Shown here: positions 56,429-64,000 of the stretch, piece after piece
Layout: each line of letters begins with the position of its first letter
How positions within the stretch are numbered: the stretch's first letter is position 1
Source of the DNA: Candidatus Hydrogenedentes bacterium UBA2224
GTDB lineage: Bacteria > Hydrogenedentota > Hydrogenedentia > Hydrogenedentales > SLHB01
Assembly: GCA_002348185.1 (NCBI GenBank)
Contig: DDYW01000181.1
Span: forward strand, 77,986-141,985
Reading direction: 5' to 3'
DNA length: 64,000 nucleotides
Translations under genes and position numbers: made by a program
The notes under the pieces: generated by a model
Seen by the model: the letters and a program-made list of their open reading frames with translations, nothing else
Told to the model about the DNA's origin: nothing
Database searches by the model: none

Positions 56429-57307
56429 TTACTCGAAGCGCCCGAGCGACCGGATATACGCGATCGACTCGGCGACCGCGAGCTTCGTCTCGAGTTCGCT
56501 CAGCTCGACGCCCTTGACGCCCTCAAACTCCAGCGTGATCGGGCCCGTGTACCCGTGTTCCCGCAGCAGCGCGAGGATCGCGGGCACGTCCACGACGCCC
56601 TGGCCCACGGCCGGGAAATTCCAGGTCTCGAATTCCCCTGAATGGTCCTTGATCTCCACCGTGGCCACGTAATCGATGATCTTCCTCAATTCCGCGACCG
56701 CATCCGTATTCTTGTTGTAATACGTGATGTTTGCGGTGTCGAAATTGACGCGAATGTTCGGGTGGTTGATGGCTTTCATGGTCTCGAGATGCACGTCGCC
56801 GTTCGTGCCGAGGTCCGGGTGCGTTTCGAGGGCAATCGTCACGCCATGCTTCGCGGCGAGGTCGCCGGCGCGGCGAAGCCGGTCAAAGACCACCTCCCTG
56901 GCCGCATCGTTGCGTTTCGCCGAGAGAAACATGTATTTCACGCCCATCTTCTCGCAGATGGCGGCCTGCTGGCCGAGCTCTTCCACACTCGAATCTTTCG
57001 AGAGGTCGGTGCTGGCGCGCATCACCAGGGGTTTCAGGCCATGTTCGCCCAGTCGAGCCATCTCCTGCTCCACCGCCGCGGCCTCCGGCACATTCATGAA
57101 TACGTACCGGACCCTGAGGTTCTGCAAGTGCGGCAGGGCAGCTTCCGGATACTTGCCGTAATTGGCCAGACGGCAGGCCAGGCGGTTCGCGCCTGTGGCG
57201 CACGCTGGTCCCGTGTCGCCAGCACACGGATGCGTGCGCGCGCACGCGAGCGTCATCCCCGCCAGCCCCAGCGCCACAAACAGACAGGCCATTCCCCTTG
57301 TACGCAT
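56429..57307 (-). CDS. Exported TIM-barrel sugar isomerase/epimerase
   Basis: The protein has 292 residues from the ATG at 57307, after AGGAG. The signal (MRTRGMACLFVALGLAGMTLAC) ends in a lipobox-like TLAC, weaker than consensus. The AP-endonuclease-2/xylose-isomerase-like barrel has four metal ligands in family positions: Glu in IALETHPD, Asp in VNFDTAN, His in IKDHSGE and Glu in TLEFEGVKG. Family members isomerise or epimerise sugars and keto-inositols in the cytoplasm, so export is notable. It lies between the DegT-type enzyme and the symporter. Confidence 0.85.
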   Translation of the reverse strand: MRTRGMACLFVALGLAGMTLACARTHPCAGDTGPACATGANRLACRLANYGKYPEAALPHLQNLRVRYVFMNVPEAAAVEQEMARLGEHGLKPLVMRASTDLSKDSSVEELGQQAAICEKMGVKYMFLSAKRNDAAREVVFDRLRRAGDLAAKHGVTIALETHPDLGTNGDVHLETMKAINHPNIRVNFDTANITYYNKNTDAVAELRKIIDYVATVEIKDHSGEFETWNFPAVGQGVVDVPAILALLREHGYTGPITLEFEGVKGVELSELETKLAVAESIAYIRSLGRFE

Positions 57308-57338
57308 CGCCAGTCTCCTCCCGCTCGTTTGATCCGAA

Positions 57339-58670
57339 TTATGCTTTACCGATTTCGCTGCGGTGCGCCCAGACCTTCTCGAACGCCTTGATATACTGAT
57401 CGACGAGTTCCGGAACCTCCTTCGTGAAATACGGCAACGCGATGCTCGTCGCATTGGCCTGGTCGGAACCCGGCAGCTCCGGAATGACCGGCTTGTGGTG
57501 CCACCACTCATCTTCGGCATACAGCGGCAGCTTGTGTTGAAGCGTATAGCTCAACGCGCTGGCGCTCACGCCTTCGGCCTTCAACGCGTTTACCGCGGCG
57601 TCGCGCGACATCCCTGCTTCCGCCTCGTCGATGAACAGCATGTTCCACGAATAGTAAAGGCGCTGCACATCGCTGCGGCCGCTCGACTGCTCGTAGAGGC
57701 CCGGAAGCTGCGTCAACACATCGTTGAGCCGTCGCGTCTGACGTGCGCCGGCCGCGTTGCGCTCTTCGAGACCCCGCAACTGGCAGCGCCCGAGCTCGGC
57801 CGCGAAGGGGTGCATCCGGAACTTCATGCCGAACCCCGAACCCTTGTACTTGAAAACCGGGCTGTCGGAAGAAATCCCGGGCATTTCGTAATTGCCGAAC
57901 GCGGTCGCCCGTTCAAAATCCTCTTTGTTCTGGTACATGCCCATGCCGCCTTCGATCGCCGGCAGCGGCTTGCTCATCTGGAAGCTGTAGATGGACATGC
58001 GGCCCCAGGTCCCCACGTACTTGTCCTTCAGCTTCGCGCAGTGCGCGTGCGCGGAGTCTTCAAGCACGATCAAACCCTTCTCCTCGGCCCATTCGCAGAT
58101 CAGGTCCATGTCGCTCGGGAGTCCGATCCAGTGGACCGGCAACACCGCTTTCGTGTTCGGGGTAAGGCGCTTCTTGGCATCCTCCAGGTCAAAATTGAGC
58201 GTGCGCGGATTGATGTCCACGAATACCGGCACCAGCCCGAAGAAGCGCATCGGCGTGATCGTCGCAAAAAACGTGTAGCTGGGCACGAGGATTTCGCTGC
58301 CCGGCGGCAGGTTCAGCGCGAAGAACATCGAGGCTAGCGCGCTCGTGCCGTTGAAATGCGCCTTGGCGTGCGGCATTCCGAACTGCGCACACCATTCTTC
58401 TTCAAACTTCGTGACGGGGTCGTAACTGGGGTGGCGGATCAGTTCAAGAATCGCCTGCTCTTCCGTTTCGCCATACAGAGGCCACTTTGCCGCATCGCCG
58501 AATTCGGTCGTGACTGCTTTCGGACCGCCGTTCATGGCAAGGGTTTCGACCGCCCCGCTGGCGCGCCGTTGACCGGCCATCGCGATTCCCGCGGCTGCGG
58601 CAGCGCCCGTGGTCTTCAGAAACGCACGCCGGGACGGCTGCGCATTCGTCTGGTTCGCTCTCTGGTCCAT
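57339..58670 (-). CDS. Tat-exported DegT/DnrJ/EryC1-family aminotransferase
   Basis: The protein has 443 residues from the ATG at 58670, which follows GGAGGA. A Tat signal is clear: SRRAFLKTTGAAAAAGIAMAG. The fold-type I PLP region shows LVPSYTFFATITPMRFFG, the cofactor aspartate in VLEDSAHAHCAKL, and the Schiff-base lysine in SFQMSKPLPAIEGG. DegT enzymes transaminate keto-sugars, usually in the cytoplasm on nucleotide sugars. Export of a folded PLP enzyme through Tat is plausible but unusual. Neighbours are the exported isomerase and a sodium symporter. The weak -10 TATCAT lies at 58734-58739. Confidence 0.9.
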   Translation of the reverse strand: MDQRANQTNAQPSRRAFLKTTGAAAAAGIAMAGQRRASGAVETLAMNGGPKAVTTEFGDAAKWPLYGETEEQAILELIRHPSYDPVTKFEEEWCAQFGMPHAKAHFNGTSALASMFFALNLPPGSEILVPSYTFFATITPMRFFGLVPVFVDINPRTLNFDLEDAKKRLTPNTKAVLPVHWIGLPSDMDLICEWAEEKGLIVLEDSAHAHCAKLKDKYVGTWGRMSIYSFQMSKPLPAIEGGMGMYQNKEDFERATAFGNYEMPGISSDSPVFKYKGSGFGMKFRMHPFAAELGRCQLRGLEERNAAGARQTRRLNDVLTQLPGLYEQSSGRSDVQRLYYSWNMLFIDEAEAGMSRDAAVNALKAEGVSASALSYTLQHKLPLYAEDEWWHHKPVIPELPGSDQANATSIALPYFTKEVPELVDQYIKAFEKVWAHRSEIGKA

Positions 58671-59001
58671 CGCCAATTCCTCCGTTTTCATCTACCGATT
58701 CCGTGATGCCCTGCATACGAGCCCGTTTACTCTATGATATGCCCAATCGCAAAACAAGTCCACACGGCCGCGTCAAATTCACGGCGGGGCGCCCGTGCTC
58801 CGCAAGGACCGCGTGGTATTCTGGGGATGGGAAGATTGGGAAGTGTGGGATAATGACCGCCGAGGGCGCCGGTCCCACACCAAATCCGGATGCAGCCTCA
58901 TGCTGAACCCGCGCTTGGCGATCCCGGGACGCGAAGGACAAAACCAAACCGTCCCGAACACGCCGGACGCGCCTGCGCGGCGGTGTTCGGGACGGCGGAT
59001 C
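58671..59001. other. Intergenic region between DegT gene and ankyrin gene
   Basis: The 331 bases hold the ankyrin gene terminator (58940-58995) and a probable -10 (TATCAT on the minus strand, 58734-58739) for the DegT gene, without a clear -35. Nothing else is seen. Confidence 0.5.
58940..58995 (-). terminator. Rho-independent terminator of the ankyrin gene
   Basis: A perfect 13-bp stem, 58949-58961 with 58983-58995, extends inward by GCCG/CGGC with one bulge. On the minus strand TTTGGTTTTG follows. It starts 7 bases after the stop. Confidence 0.8.
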
Positions 59002-59373
59002 TTACATCTCTCCCGACAGGTACCGTGCCGCGTCATTCGCCCCCATTTTCCGCGCGAGGTCCAACGGCGTGTTGCCCTCCGCGTCTTTCACCTGGGGGTC
59101 GGCCCCGAAATCTTCGAGCAGCATCTCCACGATCTGCACCTGATTGCCCGCGGCGGCATAGTGCAACAATGCCATTCCATAGTCGTCCGGCGCGTTCACA
59201 TCGCCGCCCCGGCGCAGGTAGGCCCCGACCTTCTCCATATTTCCCTGCGCCGCGGCGTCGTAGACCGAAACGCCGTCGGCCTCGACGGCTTCCGGTGACC
59301 CGCCGCCGCAGCCAGCACAGAAGAGCACCACGCATGCGGCGAGACCGCACGCATTCCATCGCAGTCCTTTCAT
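59002..59373 (-). CDS. Ankyrin-repeat lipoprotein
   Basis: The protein has 123 residues. The ATG follows AGAGGAAG. The signal ends in CAGC at 20-23, a lipobox with an unusual Cys at -3. About two and a half ankyrin repeats follow: VYDAAAQGNMEKVGAYLRRG, LLHYAAAGNQVQIVEMLLED and the capping NTPLDLARKMGANDAARYL. Such small proteins bind partners in the periplasm; the partner is unknown. It has its own terminator. Confidence 0.88.
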   Translation of the reverse strand: MKGLRWNACGLAACVVLFCAGCGGGSPEAVEADGVSVYDAAAQGNMEKVGAYLRRGGDVNAPDDYGMALLHYAAAGNQVQIVEMLLEDFGADPQVKDAEGNTPLDLARKMGANDAARYLSGEM

Positions 59374-59456
59374 ATGCTTCCTCTCTGTACGCTGGGCCAG
59401 TTATTTATGTCAGGCGTGGGGCCGCGCGAAGCGGCCCCACGCAACCGTCGCGTTCA

Positions 59457-60479
59457 TCACGGCGAATACTGGTACCCGTCGCTGAGAATCTCTTGCGTGC
59501 AGCAATACAGCCAGGAACCGGTCGGCTGCGGATACCGCGCCCATTCGACGTGGCCATCCATGCACAGCACATTGGCGCCGCCCGGAACATGGCAGAAGTC
59601 CTTGCCGCCTTCCGAGATGCCGCCGGCGGGACCCGATGTGCGGATCGTGTCCCACATGGCGATGATCTGGGATTGCGCGCGGCTGCTGCTCGCCGGGTTG
59701 TTGATGTCGGTGATGAAGAACCGTTCAATGCCTTCACGCAGATGGTACAGCGTGACGGTCCGGCCATCGGAAGGCAGCGTAATGCTGCCGTCCTGGTAGG
59801 CCATCATCCAGCAGCCCATGCCGGACGCACTGGGCGTGCCGCTGTTGTATCCGTTGTGCAGGTACGTGAAGACGGCAGCACAATCTACCTGCGTCTCCAG
59901 CGCATCCGGTGGAATGGCCACCGCCCAGTAGGCATACGACCAGTCGGGCAGGTACGGATAGCAGGTCGTCGGCGTGCAATCGGTCCCCACAACCGGGTAC
60001 GGCAGATTGGACACAGGATTGGGCTGCATCACCCGCAAATCCCAGTTGTCGCCGACCTGCCGCCACACCCCGTTGGTGGGTTGCCCGGCCGGCTTGTCGT
60101 AGGGCCATTCGCTCGATTCGGGCCAATACTTCCCCGGTCCGGAATCCACATCCGAGGGACAGAACCAGATGGCGAGATCCGTCGCATATTCAGGATACAG
60201 TTCCGGCACGTTCAACCCGTGCCACACCCGGACATTGTCGCCATTGATCGCTTCGGTAGGTGTGTTATCGTAGCGCACCGTCCGGCATACCCACTGGTCG
60301 CGGTGTTCGGCGGCAAACATCTTGTGAATCAGCCCGAACTGCTTCAGATTGTTCTGGCAACTCGCCCGCCGCGCCGCCTCTCTCGCGCGGGAAAGCGCCG
60401 GCAAGAGAATGGCCGCGAGTATGCCGATGATGGCAATGACCACCAGCAGTTCAATTAACGTAAACCCATGCCGTTTCAT
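59457..60479 (-). CDS. DUF1559 pseudopilin with type IV prepilin signal
   Basis: The protein has 340 residues. The prepilin signal is [18 protein letters not shown], then [19 protein letters not shown]. The body shares [27 protein letters not shown] and the C-terminal [17 protein letters not shown] with the paralogue at 36994-37917. It has a perfect ribosome site, GGAGGT. It would be cleaved by a prepilin peptidase after Gly5 and inserted into a pilus-like or secretion structure. No pilus machinery gene is in the window. It lies 83 bases upstream of the ankyrin lipoprotein gene. Confidence 0.93.
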   Translation of the reverse strand: MKRHGFTLIELLVVIAIIGILAAILLPALSRAREAARRASCQNNLKQFGLIHKMFAAEHRDQWVCRTVRYDNTPTEAINGDNVRVWHGLNVPELYPEYATDLAIWFCPSDVDSGPGKYWPESSEWPYDKPAGQPTNGVWRQVGDNWDLRVMQPNPVSNLPYPVVGTDCTPTTCYPYLPDWSYAYWAVAIPPDALETQVDCAAVFTYLHNGYNSGTPSASGMGCWMMAYQDGSITLPSDGRTVTLYHLREGIERFFITDINNPASSSRAQSQIIAMWDTIRTSGPAGGISEGGKDFCHVPGGANVLCMDGHVEWARYPQPTGSWLYCCTQEILSDGYQYSP

Positions 60480-60575
60480 TCATTACCTCCTGCCCTGGTG
60501 AGGGCTTCCGGTTACTGCTCCGGAACTGTGCAACACTGACAGCCTGAGCGCAGCTTCACACCAGAGGAGTACACC

Positions 60576-60740
60576 ATGAAAGACAGTTCCCCGCCTCCAG
60601 ACAAGGCAATTCACGAAAGCACGGGAACCCGCGCCTCACCCCCTTTCGTCCGCACCGTTCGAAAACCAGACACTTCACTAAACCACAACTGCGAAAAAAA
60701 CGCAAGAGTTGATATTCCGAAATTCAGAGTTTTCCGATAA
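60576..60740 (+). CDS. Candidate small protein, 54 residues
   Basis: An ATG at 60576 follows GAGGAG at good spacing and reads 54 codons to TAA at 60738-60740. The product is basic and hydrophilic (MKDSSPPPDKAIHESTGTR at the start, KFRVFR at the end), without signal or known motif. It is antisense to the pseudopilin leader, so it could be chance. Confidence 0.25.
   Translation: MKDSSPPPDKAIHESTGTRASPPFVRTVRKPDTSLNHNCEKNARVDIPKFRVFR
60677..60705 (-). promoter_or_regulatory. Sigma-70-type promoter of the 59-kb pseudopilin
   Basis: On the minus strand, TTGCGT is separated by 17 bases from TTTAGT (4/6). The leader would be about 190 bases. Confidence 0.5.
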
Positions 60741-60932
60741 ATATCCTTAATGTTATCATGTATCGACCAAAGGTCAGCCACAGGAACGGGCCGCTTTTAT
60801 TGCGCGCCGGGTCATGATACCCTCGTAGGGGCGCGCCGGGCGTCGGCCAGGCGCCCGGGCGGCCCGGAATGGGCTTGTGACGCGCAGCGTTGGCTTACGT
60901 GAGAGGCTTGTCAACAGGAAGGACGTATCGCT

Positions 60933-62336
60933 ATGTTTTCCAGACGGATATCCGCGGTGTTTTCCTATCTGGCGGCGGTTCTGTGCATTGGCATGTGGGG
61001 CTGGGGGGCGTTTGCATCGGAATCCCAGGCCGAGACCGGATGGCGTGCAGGCGTTGGCCGGGCGGACATCACGCCTCAGGAACCGATCTGGCTTGCGGGC
61101 TATGCGTCACGCGACCACGCCGCCGAAGGCACACTCCATCCCCTGTGGGTCAAGGCCCTGGCGCTCGAGGATGCCTCAGGCCAGCGCGCGGTCCTGGTCA
61201 CGACCGACCTGGTCGGCCTTCCTCGCGACATCACCGGGACGGTGCTCGCCCGCATTGAAGCCGCGCACGGTCTGGCGGGCAGCCACGTCATCCTCTGCAG
61301 TTCCCACACCCACACCGGCCCGGTCACGGACAACATGCTCTACGAGATGTATCCGCTCGAGGCCGGGGACAAGGCCCGCATCGAAGAATACTCCACGGGC
61401 CTTGTCGACCGGATCCTCAGCGCCGTGGATGGGGCCCTTGCTGAACTGGTTCCCGTTACCCTGGAGTCGGGCAACGGCGTCACGCGCTTTGCGGTAAACC
61501 GGCGCAACAATGTCGAGGCCCAGATCACGGCAACGCACAATTTCAACGGCCCGGTGGACCATTCGGTGCCGGTGCTTCGGGTGTCGAGACCCGACGGCGC
61601 GGTGCTGGCCGTCGTGTTCGGATACGCCTGCCATGCCACGACCCTGGACCTCTACCAGTGGTCGGGAGACTACCCCGGTTTTGCCCAGATCGAGCTCGAA
61701 AAGGCGCATCCGGGCGCCACCGCCATGTTCTTCGCAGGATGCGGCGCGGATCAGAATCCCCTGCCCCGCCGCACCGTCGAACGGGCAGTCCAGTACGGGC
61801 GTGAACTCGCGGTAGCGGTGGACCGTGTGCTCGCCGAGCCCATGAAGCCGCTGGCCCCCGCGTTCAGCGCCCAGTACACCGAGGTGGAACTTGCGCTGGC
61901 GCCCGCCCCCAGCCGCGACGAACTGGCCGCGCAGACCGTGAACGCCCCCGGATACCGGGCGCGGTGCCTGAACCGGCTCATTGAAACACTCGACGCGGGC
62001 CAGCCTCTCCCCTCCTCCTATTCGTATCCGATTCAGCTCTGGCGGCTGGGCGATCAGGCCCTGGTGGCGCTGGCGGGCGAAGTGGTGGTCGACTATTCGA
62101 TCTTCCTGAAACGCATGCTGGGGAACGACACGTTCGTCATGGCCTATGCCCACCACATCCCCAGTTACATCCCGTCGGAGCGGGTGCTTGCGGAAGGGGG
62201 TTACGAAGGCGCCGACTCACAGCTCTACTATGGCTTTGCGGGGCCGTGGGCGAGCGGCCTGGAGGAACGCATCCTGAACGGCGCCACGCAAGCCGCCACC
62301 GCGCTGGGCTTCACGGTGGCGCCCTGGAAAGAGTAG
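60933..62336 (+). CDS. Exported neutral/alkaline ceramidase-like hydrolase
   Basis: The protein has 467 residues from the ATG at 60933, with AGGAAGG upstream. A Sec signal or anchor covers 1-33. The ceramidase N-domain opening is GRADITPQEPIWLAGYASRD, with the metal-binding SSHTHTGPV near 127 and a second histidine motif in FGYACHATTLD. Where classical ceramidases carry a GDxSPN nucleophile loop, this protein has GCGADQNPLP, so amidase activity on ceramide is uncertain. The C-terminal domain of true ceramidases is missing. The substrate is probably another secreted amide or ester. Confidence 0.85.
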   Translation: MFSRRISAVFSYLAAVLCIGMWGWGAFASESQAETGWRAGVGRADITPQEPIWLAGYASRDHAAEGTLHPLWVKALALEDASGQRAVLVTTDLVGLPRDITGTVLARIEAAHGLAGSHVILCSSHTHTGPVTDNMLYEMYPLEAGDKARIEEYSTGLVDRILSAVDGALAELVPVTLESGNGVTRFAVNRRNNVEAQITATHNFNGPVDHSVPVLRVSRPDGAVLAVVFGYACHATTLDLYQWSGDYPGFAQIELEKAHPGATAMFFAGCGADQNPLPRRTVERAVQYGRELAVAVDRVLAEPMKPLAPAFSAQYTEVELALAPAPSRDELAAQTVNAPGYRARCLNRLIETLDAGQPLPSSYSYPIQLWRLGDQALVALAGEVVVDYSIFLKRMLGNDTFVMAYAHHIPSYIPSERVLAEGGYEGADSQLYYGFAGPWASGLEERILNGATQAATALGFTVAPWKE

Positions 62337-62376
62337 ACCCTATTCTCCCGGCGGCCGCCGTGCTTCCCGCGATGCG

Positions 62377-63777
62377 TTACGCGAGCAGTTGCCGGATGGC
62401 TTCGCGGAACGCGCCCTCCGAGTCCGGCCGGAGGAGGGATGCCGTGGGCTCGTAGCCCCCCTCGTCGTACGCGGAAGCCGTGCAGATGTACCCGGGCGCA
62501 CAGTCGCCATAGCCCGAGACCGCCACAAATTCGGTGGCGCGCTGTTCTTTGGCGAAAAGCTGATATTCGACCATCGGTTCACCCGGCAGGTGGGCAATGT
62601 GCACGTTGCCCATGTGCAGCGCGCTCACCTCGATCGGCCGCGCGCTGCGGACGCGGTAGGCCAGACTCATCGCGCCGCCCGTGCGCACGCTGTCCGGCTT
62701 CTTGACGTCGGCCATCTGCGCCCGGCTGTCCGCTTCCGTATACCCGGGGTCCTCGCGCACGCTCAACGGAAATGCCGCCGTGGTCCAGGTGATGCCCGAC
62801 ACCGGCGCGAGAACGGGGGCGGCGCACGAGGCCTTCATCGCGGCATAAATGCGCTCATAGAGTCCCTGCCGCGCCTCGGGCGTCCCGTCGTTGTATTTCC
62901 CCGCGGCGACGTTGCCCGCACACCCGGTGAAGTAGACCTGGAACGCGCCTTCTTCCTGTTCGAGACGCTCACGGGCCATCCCGACGAAATCGTAACTGGC
63001 ACGGGGATCGCCATAAAAACTCTGGGGGTGCGTCGCATAGTAATGCAGCCTCGTCACGGGATGGCCATCCCTCACAAATGTGATGGTCTGCAGCATCGGA
63101 TCGATCAGGCCCTCGGGCATCGCCCGAACCTTCTCGTCGCGGCACGAACTCCCCCGGAAACCCACCTTGCCTTCGCCCACGGGGACTCGGCGGTTCGAAG
63201 CGACCTGCTCGACCTTGGCCTGGCTTGTGCCAATCGCGTCGACCGGCACAAAGTTCCCCATGGCGCCCCGGACCGCCTCGCCGAGGGTCGCCGCGGCCGC
63301 CTCAAACACTTCGTTGGACGGATACGCCGGCGGCGGATTGACGCTATCGATAAACGGGCGCGCATCCGCGTCGCCCATGGGCGCGGTGTGTTGATGGACG
63401 GTCTGCACGGCCACGTGCGAAACGCTGGTATCCGCGCTTTGCGCCACGGCCTGCCGGAAGGCGTCATAGGTCGAATTGCGCAGTTCGCACCAGTCCACGG
63501 CGCACAACACATACCGGTCGTCGCCCTCCTCGATAACCACGCCTTTGGCCAGCAGCGGGTGTTCGACTGTCTCGAGTGGCTTGTAACTCGAGTAGATGGG
63601 CGTTCCCAGCGGTACGGTAACGTCGCACACGAACGTGGCCAGACGCGTCCGGCCTCCCGGACCCCGCGACACACCCGTCATGGAACGGCAGTTTGAAACC
63701 AGGGCCCCCGCCGCCAACATGGACGCCCCGCGCAGGAATCCGCGCCGGCCGATTCGCTTCGTTCGTGCTGTGTTCAT
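62377..63777 (-). CDS. Tat-exported ceramidase-like hydrolase
   Basis: The protein has 466 residues from the ATG at 63777, with AAAGGG upstream; the longer frame lacks support. The Tat motif is GRRGFLRGASMLAAGALVS. Ceramidase-like marks are CDVTVPLGTPIYSSY, VQTVHQHTAPMGDAD (HQHTAP in place of HTHTGP), LHYYATHPQSFYGDP and FTGCAGNVAAGKYND. It is only distantly similar to the convergent neighbour, and the two use different export systems. The stop lies 40 bases from that gene's stop; a 12-base palindrome, CGGCGGCCGCCG, sits between them. Confidence 0.85.
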   Translation of the reverse strand: MNTARTKRIGRRGFLRGASMLAAGALVSNCRSMTGVSRGPGGRTRLATFVCDVTVPLGTPIYSSYKPLETVEHPLLAKGVVIEEGDDRYVLCAVDWCELRNSTYDAFRQAVAQSADTSVSHVAVQTVHQHTAPMGDADARPFIDSVNPPPAYPSNEVFEAAAATLGEAVRGAMGNFVPVDAIGTSQAKVEQVASNRRVPVGEGKVGFRGSSCRDEKVRAMPEGLIDPMLQTITFVRDGHPVTRLHYYATHPQSFYGDPRASYDFVGMARERLEQEEGAFQVYFTGCAGNVAAGKYNDGTPEARQGLYERIYAAMKASCAAPVLAPVSGITWTTAAFPLSVREDPGYTEADSRAQMADVKKPDSVRTGGAMSLAYRVRSARPIEVSALHMGNVHIAHLPGEPMVEYQLFAKEQRATEFVAVSGYGDCAPGYICTASAYDEGGYEPTASLLRPDSEGAFREAIRQLLA

Positions 63778-63892
63778 CGCGTACGTACCCTTTCGTTTTG
63801 CTGCACCGGTCACTGACCGGAACCTTCCCAGAAACACACGCCGCAATCCCGGGATTTCCGGAGCAAGGCAAACCGCGTCTTCCCCCGCAAGA

Positions 63893-63970
63893 CTACTCGC
63901 CCGGGAAGTACTCCGGCCATCCCCAGTGGAAGCCATGGTACTCCGAAGTCGCATCCTTGAGCAAAACGAT
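63893..63970 (-). pseudogene. Possible C-terminal coding remnant
   Basis: On the minus strand a 25-codon open stretch ends in the aromatic-rich tail SEYHGFHWGWPEYFPGE and TAG. An in-frame TGA (63971-63973) interrupts it, and upstream codons continue to the window edge as TFLMWLDTV. It looks like the end of a real protein but cannot be followed. It may be a decayed gene or chance. Confidence 0.3.
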
Positions 63971-64000
63971 TCACACAGTGTCAAGCCACATTAGAAATGT

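Larger units (their letters stand above)
60480..60932. other. Intergenic region between pseudopilin and ceramidase-like gene
   Basis: The 453 bases hold the pseudopilin promoter and a candidate 54-codon reading frame. No convincing promoter was found for the ceramidase-like gene; CATGAT near 60813 is a weak -10. Confidence 0.5.

Noticed and set aside
54998..56641. 547-codon plus-strand open frame
   Set aside because: It is antisense to the symporter, whose membrane helices and family motifs are clear; the antisense product is highly charged and low in complexity.

Overview
The window is a GC-rich bacterial chromosome segment, densely coded on both strands. It contains no phage, insertion sequence, CRISPR array or rRNA. 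The organism is a diderm: kdsB implies Kdo-type LPS, and there is a SurA/PpiC-type parvulin and several lipoproteins. Flagella are implied by fliW, csrA and a Maf-related glycosyltransferase. Two DUF1559 pseudopilins with the degenerate H-x-DG motif, Tat-exported sugar enzymes, Gfo/Idh/MocA oxidoreductases, ceramidase-like hydrolases and large secreted proteins of unknown family together suggest Hydrogenedentota or a neighbouring Planctomycetota/Lentisphaerota-like lineage. That placement is inferred from gene content, not from a marker phylogeny.

Layout. Positions 1-8.5 kb (minus strand) hold two Gfo/Idh/MocA oxidoreductases flanking a parvulin isomerase, then hemE and a 1147-residue secreted protein. 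Positions 8.8-15.7 kb (plus) hold a DUF2339-like polytopic membrane protein, CCA-adding enzyme, a monoglyceride-lipase-like hydrolase, class I DAHP synthase and an exported SGNH hydrolase. Positions 15.7-25.2 kb (minus) hold the exonuclease/helicase repair pair MrfB-MrfA (YprB-YprA), a tiny lipoprotein, the TrkH-TrkA potassium system and an HDOD-GGDEF signalling pair. Positions 25.5-32.8 kb (plus) hold tRNA-Pro(CGG) with its own promoter and terminator, a structured leader or possible small RNA, an ECF sigma factor and a run of exported or poorly known proteins ending in a GH15-like enzyme. Positions 32.8-39.3 kb (minus) hold kdsB, pyrG and a membrane protein in overlapping array, a pseudopilin and a lytic transglycosylase.

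Positions 39.5-52.0 kb (plus) hold the CinA-type amidase and dnaE, followed by the most interesting block: fliW, csrA, an unknown helical protein and three large glycosyltransferase-type proteins. One of these fuses two glycosyltransferase-like regions, a methyltransferase and TPRs. I read the block as a locus joining the FliW-CsrA flagellin switch to flagellin glycosylation. Positions 52.0-60.5 kb (minus) hold recN, tlyA, a sodium:solute symporter, a lipoprotein TIM-barrel sugar isomerase, a Tat-exported DegT-type aminotransferase, an ankyrin lipoprotein and a second pseudopilin. Positions 60.9-63.8 kb hold two convergent ceramidase-like hydrolases using different export routes.

Sequence-level support is strong for housekeeping genes, whose catalytic motifs are visible. 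It is moderate for promoters and terminators, which were read by eye against the sigma-70 consensus and for hairpins. It is weak for specific substrates of the secreted enzymes.
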